A DNA stretch of 41,478 bases from Bryobacterales bacterium. Lineage in GTDB: Bacteria; Acidobacteriota; Terriglobia; Bryobacterales; Bryobacteraceae. The DNA is taken from assembly GCA_020847975.1 (NCBI GenBank), contig JADLBD010000025.1, forward strand, positions 1 through 41,478, given 5' to 3'. Under the pieces are notes generated by a model that saw only the letters and a program-made list of their open reading frames with translations, had not been told where the DNA came from and did not search any database. Below are positions 8,393-14,939 of the stretch, piece by piece. Position 1 is the stretch's first letter, and each line of letters starts with the position of its first letter. The translations under genes were made by a program, and so were the position numbers.

Positions 8393-9550
8393 ATGAAAAT
8401 CGGATACTGGGATGCCTTTTCGGGAATCAGCGGCGACATGAGCATCGGGTCTCTGGTGGACGCCGGTGCTCCGGTGGACCAGTTGGTAGCCGGGCTGAAC
8501 GAACTTTCCACCGGCGCCGCCTTCCGCTGCGAGCGTACCAAACGAAAAGGCATTGCCGCCACGAAGTTTTCCGTGGACTTCGAACCGCAGCACAAGCACC
8601 GCCACCTTCACCATATCGTCGACATGATCGCCGCGGCCCGGTTGCCGTTGGAAGTAAAACAGAACGCCACGCGCGTGTTTCAAACCCTGGCGGAGGCGGA
8701 AGCGAAGGTGCACGGCACTGCCATCGAGAAGGTTCACTTTCACGAAGTGGGAGCCGTCGATTCCATCTGCGACATTGTGGGAGCGTGCCTTGGGCTTCAC
8801 CTGCTCGGCGTCGAGGAAGTGTACTGTTCTCCCGTCAACGTCGGCAGCGGAACGGCGCAGACGGAGCACGGTGTTCTCCCCGTGCCTACGCCCGCCACGT
8901 CTTTGCTGCTCACCGGAAAGCCGGTCTATTCGAGCGGTCCCGTTTTTGAACTGACTACGCCCACCGGCGCCGCGCTGGCCGTCACGCTGGCGCGCGATTT
9001 TGGAGCCATGCCTCCCATGACCATCACCGCCGCCGGCTATGGCGCGGGCGACAAGGATTTTCCCGTTCAGGCGAATGTGCTGCGGCTCACCGTTGGAGAG
9101 CGCGCCGGCGCCGCCGAATCGACCACCATCACGGTGATGGAGGCGAATATCGACGATACGTCACCGCAGGTGCTCGGTTACGCGATGGAGCGGCTGTTTG
9201 CCGCCGGCGCGCTCGATGTCTCGCTCGAACCGCTGTTGATGAAGAAGAACCGCCAGGGCACTCTGCTCCGCGTCATCGCTACGCCGGAGACGCAGGAATC
9301 CCTTGCCGCGGTGATTTTCGCCGAAACCAGCACCCTCGGCTTGCGTTTTTACCGCGCCGAGCGGCGTGTCCAGGCGCGCCAGTTCGTGGAAGTCTCCACG
9401 CCTCACGGAAAGGTGCGGATGAAGATTGCGGCCGGCGGTTCGTTCGCTCCGGAATACGACGATTGCCGCGCCCTCGCCCTTGCCGCGGGCGTGCCGCTGC
9501 GCCAGATCATTACCGACGCCAACTCGGCGTACCTCAAGAACACCCGATGA
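8393..9550 (+). CDS. larC: nickel pincer cofactor biosynthesis protein LarC
   Basis: A 385-residue protein starting MKIGYWDAFSGISGDMSIGS, the LarC (DUF111) signature, with FHEVGAVDSICDIVGA and TPTGAALAV further on. LarC inserts nickel into the pyridinium dithio-dicarboxylate pincer cofactor of lactate racemase LarA and its relatives. The ORF is open from 8303, but the first 30 codons look non-coding; the ATG at 8393 follows a GAGGAAA ribosome site. In Lactiplantibacillus the gene is split by a frameshift site, whereas here it is one continuous frame. larA, larB and larE are not in the window. The stop overlaps the metG start (ATGA), so larC is cotranslated with housekeeping genes. Confidence 0.9.
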   Translation: MKIGYWDAFSGISGDMSIGSLVDAGAPVDQLVAGLNELSTGAAFRCERTKRKGIAATKFSVDFEPQHKHRHLHHIVDMIAAARLPLEVKQNATRVFQTLAEAEAKVHGTAIEKVHFHEVGAVDSICDIVGACLGLHLLGVEEVYCSPVNVGSGTAQTEHGVLPVPTPATSLLLTGKPVYSSGPVFELTTPTGAALAVTLARDFGAMPPMTITAAGYGAGDKDFPVQANVLRLTVGERAGAAESTTITVMEANIDDTSPQVLGYAMERLFAAGALDVSLEPLLMKKNRQGTLLRVIATPETQESLAAVIFAETSTLGLRFYRAERRVQARQFVEVSTPHGKVRMKIAAGGSFAPEYDDCRALALAAGVPLRQIITDANSAYLKNTR

Positions 9551-11502
9551 AATACTACCTCACAGTCCCGATCTACTACGTCAACGCCGCCCCGCATCTG
9601 GGCCACTTCTATTCCACGATGGTGGCCGACACCATCAAGCGCTTCAAGCGCATGCTGGGCTTCGATGCCGTCCTCACCACGGGCAGCGATGAGCATGGCC
9701 TCAACGTCGAGCGCGCCGCGCTCGCTCAGGGCAAGTCGCCCGCGGAATACGCCGCCATCATCGCCAGGGAATTCGAGGAGACCTGGAAAAAGACAGGCTT
9801 GTCCGTTGACCACTTCATGCGCACTTCCGATCCGCGCCATCACAAAGTGGTCCGCTGGCTGTTCCAGCGCTGCCTCGATAACGGCTACGTCTACAAGGGC
9901 GCTTACACCGGACAGTACTGCTTCCACGACAATCTTTACGTCAACGACGCCAAGCCCGGCGACCCCTGCCCGGATTGCGGACGTCCCACGGAGACGGTCA
10001 CCGAGGAAAACTACTTCTTCAAGCTGTCGGCTTTCGAGGACCGGCTGCTCGAGCTTTACGAAAAGGATCCGGGCTTCATCCAGCCGGAGATTCGCCGCAA
10101 CGAGGTGATCTCTTTCGTCCGGCAAGGGTTGAACGATCTGTCCATCACCCGCACCAATATCAACTGGGGCATCCCTGTTCCCGTGGAAGGCAAGCACGTC
10201 TTCTATGTCTGGTTCGACGCGCTCATCACGTACATGAGCGCGGTGGATGGGCTGGATTTGTGGCCGGCCGACCTGCATCTGATCGCCAAAGACATCCTCC
10301 GCTTCCACGCCATCTACTGGCCGGCGTTCCTCATGGCCGCCGGTCTTCCCCTGCCGAAGAAGATCTTTTCTCACGGCTTCCTGTTGGTGGAAGACGCCAA
10401 GATGAGCAAGTCGCGGGGGACCATCGTACGCGCCACGCCGATTCAGGAAGTGATCGGCATCGATGCGCTGCGCTACTTCCTGCTGCGCGACGTGCCCTTC
10501 GGCGCGGATTCGAGTTTCAGCTACGACGCTCTCATCGCGCGGGCCAACGCCGACCTGGCCAACGGGCTCGGCAACCTTGTATCGCGCACCTTGAGCATGA
10601 TCCATCAGTACCGGCTGGGAAAGGTGCCGCAAGGCCACGCCGATATCGACGCCGAAATCGCCGGCAAGGCATGGGATACGCTGCGCGCGTTTCGCGCCTC
10701 TTTCGATGCCTTCGAGTTTTCCAAGGGCCTCGAAGCTCTGTGGCAGTTGCTGAGCATGGTGGACAAGTTCATCGTCACGCAGGCGCCGTGGACGCTCATT
10801 AAGAAGCAGGACAGCGAGACGCAGCGCATCCTCGACGGCACTCTCTACGCCGCCGCCGAAGTTGTCCGCATCGCCACGGCGCTGCTCGCGCCGGTGATCC
10901 CGGATGCGGCCCGCAAGATATGGGAGCAGCTTGGCATGACGGAGCCGCTCGAATCCGTGCGTCTCGACGAGTTGGCATGGGGCCAGCTTGCGCCGGGCCA
11001 GCCGATCGGAACGCCGAGTCCCGTTTTCCCGCGCATCGACGCCAGGACGGCCATCCCGAAGATGATCGAACTCGAGGCGGCGGAGAAGGAACGCCAGGCT
11101 GCGCTCGTGGGGAAATCAAAGAAAGGGGAGACCCCGCAGTCCGCCGGGGCGATTAACATCGCGCCCATCGCGCCGCCCATTACGATTGACGATTTCGTGA
11201 AGGTGGATCTTCGCGTGGGCAAGGTGCTCACCGCCGAAAAGGTGAAGGGCGCCGACAAGCTGCTGCACCTTTCCGTGGACATCGGCGAAGCACAGCCGCG
11301 CAGCATCGTCGCCGGCATCGCCCTCGTCTATCAGCCGGATCAGTTGATCGGCCGCAAAGTGGTGATTGCCGCCAACCTCGAACCGCGGAAACTGCGCGGG
11401 CTCACCTCGCAAGGCATGATTGTGGCCGCGTCGCTCGAAGGCGGGCCGCCCGTGCTTGCCGCCTTCCTCGAGGATGTGCCTGTGGGAGCCCGTCTGAAAT
11501 GA
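9547..11502 (+). CDS. metG: methionyl-tRNA synthetase with C-terminal tRNA-binding domain
   Basis: A 651-residue class I synthetase that charges tRNA-Met. HLGH (HIGH motif) is at residues 17-20 and KMSKS at 285-289. A zinc knuckle is built from YCFH and CPDC near residues 121-143. The C-terminal domain from about residue 547 (DDFVKVDLRVGKV ... LRGLTSQGMIVAA) is the Trbp111/EMAP-like tRNA-binding module. The start at 9547 lies in an ATGA overlap with larC. In-frame upstream codons are inside larC and do not fit the family. The stop overlaps the tatD start in the same way. Length is normal for the bacterial enzyme with the extra domain. Confidence 0.97.
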   Translation: MKYYLTVPIYYVNAAPHLGHFYSTMVADTIKRFKRMLGFDAVLTTGSDEHGLNVERAALAQGKSPAEYAAIIAREFEETWKKTGLSVDHFMRTSDPRHHKVVRWLFQRCLDNGYVYKGAYTGQYCFHDNLYVNDAKPGDPCPDCGRPTETVTEENYFFKLSAFEDRLLELYEKDPGFIQPEIRRNEVISFVRQGLNDLSITRTNINWGIPVPVEGKHVFYVWFDALITYMSAVDGLDLWPADLHLIAKDILRFHAIYWPAFLMAAGLPLPKKIFSHGFLLVEDAKMSKSRGTIVRATPIQEVIGIDALRYFLLRDVPFGADSSFSYDALIARANADLANGLGNLVSRTLSMIHQYRLGKVPQGHADIDAEIAGKAWDTLRAFRASFDAFEFSKGLEALWQLLSMVDKFIVTQAPWTLIKKQDSETQRILDGTLYAAAEVVRIATALLAPVIPDAARKIWEQLGMTEPLESVRLDELAWGQLAPGQPIGTPSPVFPRIDARTAIPKMIELEAAEKERQAALVGKSKKGETPQSAGAINIAPIAPPITIDDFVKVDLRVGKVLTAEKVKGADKLLHLSVDIGEAQPRSIVAGIALVYQPDQLIGRKVVIAANLEPRKLRGLTSQGMIVAASLEGGPPVLAAFLEDVPVGARLK

Positions 11503-12281
11503 GCCTGGTGGACTCACACTGCCACCTCGACAGCGAGCAGTTCGACGATGATCGCGATGCGGCCATCGAGCGTGCGCGGGCAGCGGGAGTCGACTCTCTG
11601 CTGGCTATCGGCACGGGCGATGGACCGCCTGATCTTGAGGCAGCCATCCGCCTCGCGGATCACTACGAGTTCATCTACGCCACCGTAGGCGTCCACCCGC
11701 ACGATGCCGCCAAGGCTACGGCCGCGACGCTTCCCGCCCTGGAGGCGCTGCTCGCGCATCCGAAAGTGGCGGCCATCGGCGAGATCGGCCTCGATTACCA
11801 CTACGATTTTTCCCCCCGCGAGACGCAGCGCGCGGTTTTCGCTGATCAGCTTCGCCTGGCGCGCGGGGCAGGGAAGCCGGTCATCATCCATACGCGCGAA
11901 GCCTGGGACGACACCTTCGCCCTGCTCGAGGAGCACTGGGCGCCGCCCAACCCCGGCGGCGTCATGCACTGCTTCAGCGGCGGCGCTGCCGAAGCGGAAC
12001 GCTCGCTGAAGCTCAACTTTCACATCTCCTTCGCCGGCATCGTGACATTCCCGAAGGCGCTGGATGTGCAGGCGGCAGCGCAACTGACGCCCGACGGCCG
12101 CCTGCTGGTGGAAACGGACGCGCCCTATCTCGCGCCCGTACCGCACCGCGGAAAACGCAACGAACCCGCGCACATAGTGCACACGGCCCGCAAACTCGCG
12201 GCGCTGCGCAATACGGACTTCGAAACCATCGCGCGGGTCACGACGGAGAATTTCCGGCGTCTGTTTCTCGCAGGGCTTTAG
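11499..12281 (+). CDS. tatD: TatD-family metal-dependent hydrolase (DNase)
   Basis: A 260-residue TIM-barrel amidohydrolase. The metal motif HCH lies at residues 7-9 (DSHCHLD), and IGEIGLDYHYD, PVIIHTREAWDD, MHCFSGG and ETDAPYLAP follow in the usual order. TatD proteins are 3'-5' exonucleases acting in DNA repair and possibly D-aminoacyl-tRNA editing. The metG-tatD pairing is common in bacteria. The ATG overlaps the metG stop as ATGA. The stop codon TAG at 12279-12281 is the first triplet of a 32-bp direct repeat that recurs at the end of ggt, so the very end of the gene was formed or preserved at a recombination junction. Confidence 0.95.
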   Translation: MSLVDSHCHLDSEQFDDDRDAAIERARAAGVDSLLAIGTGDGPPDLEAAIRLADHYEFIYATVGVHPHDAAKATAATLPALEALLAHPKVAAIGEIGLDYHYDFSPRETQRAVFADQLRLARGAGKPVIIHTREAWDDTFALLEEHWAPPNPGGVMHCFSGGAAEAERSLKLNFHISFAGIVTFPKALDVQAAAQLTPDGRLLVETDAPYLAPVPHRGKRNEPAHIVHTARKLAALRNTDFETIARVTTENFRRLFLAGL

Positions 12282-12310
12282 CTCACGCCGGCAGTCCACA
12301 CGTTACTGCC
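12279..12310. repeat. 32-bp direct repeat, copy A
   Basis: Identical over 32 bases to 13035-13066, and 35 bases long if one mismatch is allowed. Copy B is the coding 3' end of the ggt-like gene (residues SNVWTAGVS and stop). Copy A is an orphan duplicate at the end of tatD. The repeats bound a 724-base unique stretch. Confidence 0.9.
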
Positions 12311-12440
12311 GCCAACAGGGCCGGGCGTCGCGAGTGGACCCGATGGTGGCGTTGGCAGCGCGCAGAGCTATTGGAACAACAATGCCGCTTCCGGTTTGCC
12401 GGTACTTTTCCACGCGTTCGTAGATGACGGTATGAGGCAT
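12303..12440 (-). CDS. small ORF, probably cut short at the direct repeat
   Basis: A 45-residue ORF starting MPHTVIYERVEKYRQTGSG and ending RDARPCWRQ. It begins in a TGATG overlap with the stop of the DUF5678-like gene, a typical translational coupling. The last residues are encoded inside the ggt-derived repeat, so the original protein was probably longer and its 3' part was lost when the repeat copy was joined on. The kept part looks like a real N-terminus (alternating hydrophobic strand GIVVPIALRAA), but I do not recognise it. A longer ORF in another frame covers the same bases and has a much less protein-like composition. Confidence 0.45.
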   Translation of the reverse strand: MPHTVIYERVEKYRQTGSGIVVPIALRAANATIGSTRDARPCWRQ

Positions 12441-12640
12441 CACCAACCGCCAAAGGGTTGTGACCCTTCTTCAACAAAAACCAAAAAAGGACTTTGAACA
12501 CCTGCTTCCTTTGCGCGCTGGAAAACCTCCTTGCCTTCTGTTCCGCAGGCAACTAACCGCTGCCCGTCCAGCGCAACCCACTGGCCGGCATAATCCTTCT
12601 CATGCTGGACGAGCCACTCTTGTTCAGCAGTGAGTCCCAT
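12440..12640 (-). CDS. DUF5678-like small protein
   Basis: A 66-residue protein with the DUF5678 pattern: QEWLVQHEKDYAGQWVALDG, then RLVACGTEGKEVFQRAKEAG, then SPFLVFVEEG. Members are short soluble proteins of unknown role that often sit beside a small protease-like or hypothetical gene. The ATG at 12640 lies inside the last codons of the upstream 98-residue ORF (17-base overlap), and its stop overlaps the next ORF as TGATG, so all three are coupled. No ribosome site of its own is visible. The ORF is open further upstream, but those residues lie in another gene's frame. Confidence 0.65.
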   Translation of the reverse strand: MGLTAEQEWLVQHEKDYAGQWVALDGQRLVACGTEGKEVFQRAKEAGVQSPFLVFVEEGSQPFGGW

Positions 12641-12920
12641 TGCCAAAGGTAGTTGACAGGATAATCCGGAACCCTGTGTAAAGAAGTGACAGTTGAATTT
12701 CGCCGTTCCGGAAGCCGAATCGCAATTCCACGTCGGATACTCTGTTCGAGGGAGTCTCCACGGAGATTCTGCTGGCGTCAGGCTGGTACGGCGCCAAGTC
12801 ATTGAGGAGTGTTCCGAACCCCTTCGTGCCGGGGAACGGCAATTCTGGCAGAAGGGTAGGCGAGATCCATTGGGTCTCGACAGAAGCCCGGTCGACCTTT
12901 GCGGTGAAGGGAGAAACCAT
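12624..12920 (-). CDS. hypothetical small protein, first gene of the repeat-bounded cassette
   Basis: A 98-residue ORF starting MVSPFTAKVDRASVETQWIS. The next part includes LLNDLAPYQPDASRISVETP, then SDVELRFGF and a C-terminal LSLLYTGFRIIL, suggesting a small alpha-beta protein. The frame is open further upstream to 13055, but there it runs into the direct repeat, so the ATG at 12920 is preferred. Ribosome site is weak. It overlaps the DUF5678-like gene by 17 bases. I do not recognise the family. Its position as first of three coupled small genes suggests a shared function with the other two. Confidence 0.5.
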   Translation of the reverse strand: MVSPFTAKVDRASVETQWISPTLLPELPFPGTKGFGTLLNDLAPYQPDASRISVETPSNRVSDVELRFGFRNGEIQLSLLYTGFRIILSTTFGNGTHC

Positions 12921-13033
12921 TCTGAAATTCAGTCTACCGCCCAATAATGGCAGAGGAAAGCGGGATGCCTCAGCCCGCATGGCACGCCAATCCTCTTCCG
13001 CAGCCGCCCGGAGTGCCGGGGCGCCTGCTAGCG

Positions 13034-14728
13034 CTAGCTCACGCCGGCAGTCCACACGTTACTGCCACCGCGCAGCGTCCCGCCGGCAAAGCGCTCAGCG
13101 ACGCCGGCGTTGCCACCAATGCCGGATTGCACGGAAAGATCGTGGCCGAGGGCTCTCAGCGCCGCAACCGCTGCGGGGTCCAGAGACGGAAGCGCGAGGA
13201 TGGGTTCCTGGCCCTCGAGGTGGATGCGGGGAGCGGACACAGCCTCGTATCCCGAGGCCTGTAAATCGACGATCCGGCGGCACATTTCGGTGACGACGCT
13301 GACGATGCGGCGGCCTCCGCGCAGGCCGAGCGCGACGTCGCGGCCGGGCAACCGCAGGATCGTGGGGCAGGTGTTGTTGAGGGGGCGCTTGCGGGGGCCG
13401 ATCGAGTTCGGGCGGCCGGGCCGCGGATCAAAGCGGCACATTCCGTGTCCAAGAATGATACCCGTGCCAGGCACCGTGACACACGATCCGAAATCGCCGC
13501 CGTGCGAGATCGTCACCGCCACCAGGTTTCCCTCGGTGTCCGCCGTCGAGATATGGATCGTCCCTTTCGCCTGCCGGGCTGGGTGAAAGCTCCGGCGATC
13601 TACCGAATCGGGGTAAGTCCGCAACGTCTCCACGCGCCCGGCCGCGTACTCGGCACTCAGGAGGCGGCGCACAGGGACCTGCGCCTGGTCCGGATCGCCC
13701 AGATATCGCAGGCGGTCCCGCCAGACAAGCTTCAGCACTTCGGCCAAGCGGTGCCAGTAGCGTGCATCGGTGTCAGGCGCAGGATCCAGCAGGTCCAACA
13801 TGTTCAACGCCTGAGCGACGCTGAGACCGCCGTTCGCCAAAATCGAGCTGTAAACTTTGGCCCCCCGGTAAGAGGTTTCGTAGGGCTCCGTCAGGCGCGG
13901 GCGGAAGGCCTTCATGTCCGTGCGGGAAAGGATGCCTCCCCCCGAGCGGACATAGTCGGCAATGCGACGGCCGAGGTCGCCTTCATAAAAGTCGCGCCAG
14001 CCCGCGGAGGCGATTCGGGCCAGGGTTTTTTCGAAATCCGGCCGGCGCCAGATTTCATCCGCTCTTGGCAATCTGCCTTCGGGCATCAGGTGGCGGAGGG
14101 TGGGCTCGAAGCGCCGGATTTCGGCTTCCCGGGTTCTGGCGGCGGCCGCGACGTGCCCGTACGGAAATCCTTTGTCCAGGAGTTCGCGCGCGGGCGTTAA
14201 CACTTGCTGCCACTTTGCCCGGCCCCATCGCTCCCAGAGCGTCCCCACGCCCGCCATTACGCCCGGGACTCCCACGGCGAGAGGCCCGAAGATGTTCACG
14301 TTCCCCGGCACCGAACACTGGTATTCGTTCTCGTTGATGCCCCGCTTGCCCGCGCCGGCCGGTTCCACGTCGTACATGTTGGGAGAAGCCCCGGTGGGCG
14401 CGGTCGAGTTGGAGTCGAGCGACCAGACGCGGCCGGACTTGCCTTCCAGCGCCACAGCCGCGAACACATAACCGCCGATGTCGGTGGCGCTCACTTCGAG
14501 CACGCAGGAGGCCAGGCAGGCCGCCGCGGCGGCATCCATCGCATTGCCGCCGGATGCGAACAACTTCGCGCCGGCGCGCGCGGAGTCCTGTGGATCAGCC
14601 GCCACCACTCCACGCGCGGCTTTGGTCTCCCGCCCTTCCGTCATAGAGGCGCCGGAGGCTCCCGAGTGGAGCGCCGTTCCGAGCGATGCCTGAAGGAAGG
14701 CGCGCCGTGCGGAGTTTGTACCGCTCAT
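13034..14728 (-). CDS. gamma-glutamyltransferase-family protein with Tat signal
   Basis: A 564-residue Ntn-hydrolase of the GGT family. The N-terminus carries a Tat-like motif (ARRAFLQAS). The large-subunit start GVVAADPQDSARAGAKLFASG and GGNAMDAAAAA are typical. The autocleavage/nucleophile threonine is in KGTIHISTADTEGN, and a late GGRRIVSVVTE fits the family. The family cleaves gamma-glutamyl compounds in the periplasm. A neutral label is used because the TTH motif is TIH here. It is the last gene of the long ROK operon, coupled by ATGA to the 68-residue ORF. Its final codons are repeated 756 bases away at the end of tatD. Confidence 0.85.
   Translation of the reverse strand: MSGTNSARRAFLQASLGTALHSGASGASMTEGRETKAARGVVAADPQDSARAGAKLFASGGNAMDAAAAACLASCVLEVSATDIGGYVFAAVALEGKSGRVWSLDSNSTAPTGASPNMYDVEPAGAGKRGINENEYQCSVPGNVNIFGPLAVGVPGVMAGVGTLWERWGRAKWQQVLTPARELLDKGFPYGHVAAAARTREAEIRRFEPTLRHLMPEGRLPRADEIWRRPDFEKTLARIASAGWRDFYEGDLGRRIADYVRSGGGILSRTDMKAFRPRLTEPYETSYRGAKVYSSILANGGLSVAQALNMLDLLDPAPDTDARYWHRLAEVLKLVWRDRLRYLGDPDQAQVPVRRLLSAEYAAGRVETLRTYPDSVDRRSFHPARQAKGTIHISTADTEGNLVAVTISHGGDFGSCVTVPGTGIILGHGMCRFDPRPGRPNSIGPRKRPLNNTCPTILRLPGRDVALGLRGGRRIVSVVTEMCRRIVDLQASGYEAVSAPRIHLEGQEPILALPSLDPAAVAALRALGHDLSVQSGIGGNAGVAERFAGGTLRGGSNVWTAGVS
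13035..13066. repeat. 32-bp direct repeat, copy B (3' end of ggt-like gene)
   Basis: Copy B begins with the ggt stop codon (read on the minus strand) and covers its last codons. It is identical to copy A at 12279-12310. The stretch between the copies includes, next to this one, a GC-rich hairpin near 13007-13026 without a T run. Confidence 0.9.
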
Positions 14729-14931
14729 GGATTTCCCTCGTCGTGAAGCTCCCCACCTTGAGCAAGGAAACGGTGCAACTTGCGACAGGTGGAGTCAAAT
14801 GAGCGTTGCTCCGCCTGCGAACCGTTGTGGATCAACGGACCGCCGTCTTCATCGACCGCATGGCGTAACAGGCCGTCAGCCGTCATCTTCCTCAGCGAAG
14901 GGTCGCCTTGCTTTGTGTCATACGATTCCAT
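14725..14931 (-). CDS. small protein coupled to the ggt-like gene
   Basis: A 68-residue ORF starting MESYDTKQGDPSLRKMTADG. It fills almost exactly the gap between the GH38-like gene (stop at 14940) and ggt. Its stop forms an ATGA overlap with the ggt start at 14728, a strong sign of a genuine coupled gene. The protein is acidic and soluble, with no signal peptide. The family is not recognised. The same frame is open into the GH38 gene, but the ATG at 14931 is the natural start. AGAGGG about 15 bases upstream is a weak ribosome site. Confidence 0.55.
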   Translation of the reverse strand: MESYDTKQGDPSLRKMTADGLLRHAVDEDGGPLIHNGSQAEQRSFDSTCRKLHRFLAQGGELHDEGNP

Positions 14932-14939
14932 CACGCGGG

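Noticed and set aside
8303..9550. larC with programmed frameshifting or an upstream start at 8303
   Set aside because: The gene is one continuous frame, and the first 30 codons of the ORF do not resemble LarC.
12440..12802. 120-codon minus ORF as a full gene
   Set aside because: Its first 54 residues lie in another gene's frame and lack protein-like pattern; only the 66-residue end fits DUF5678.
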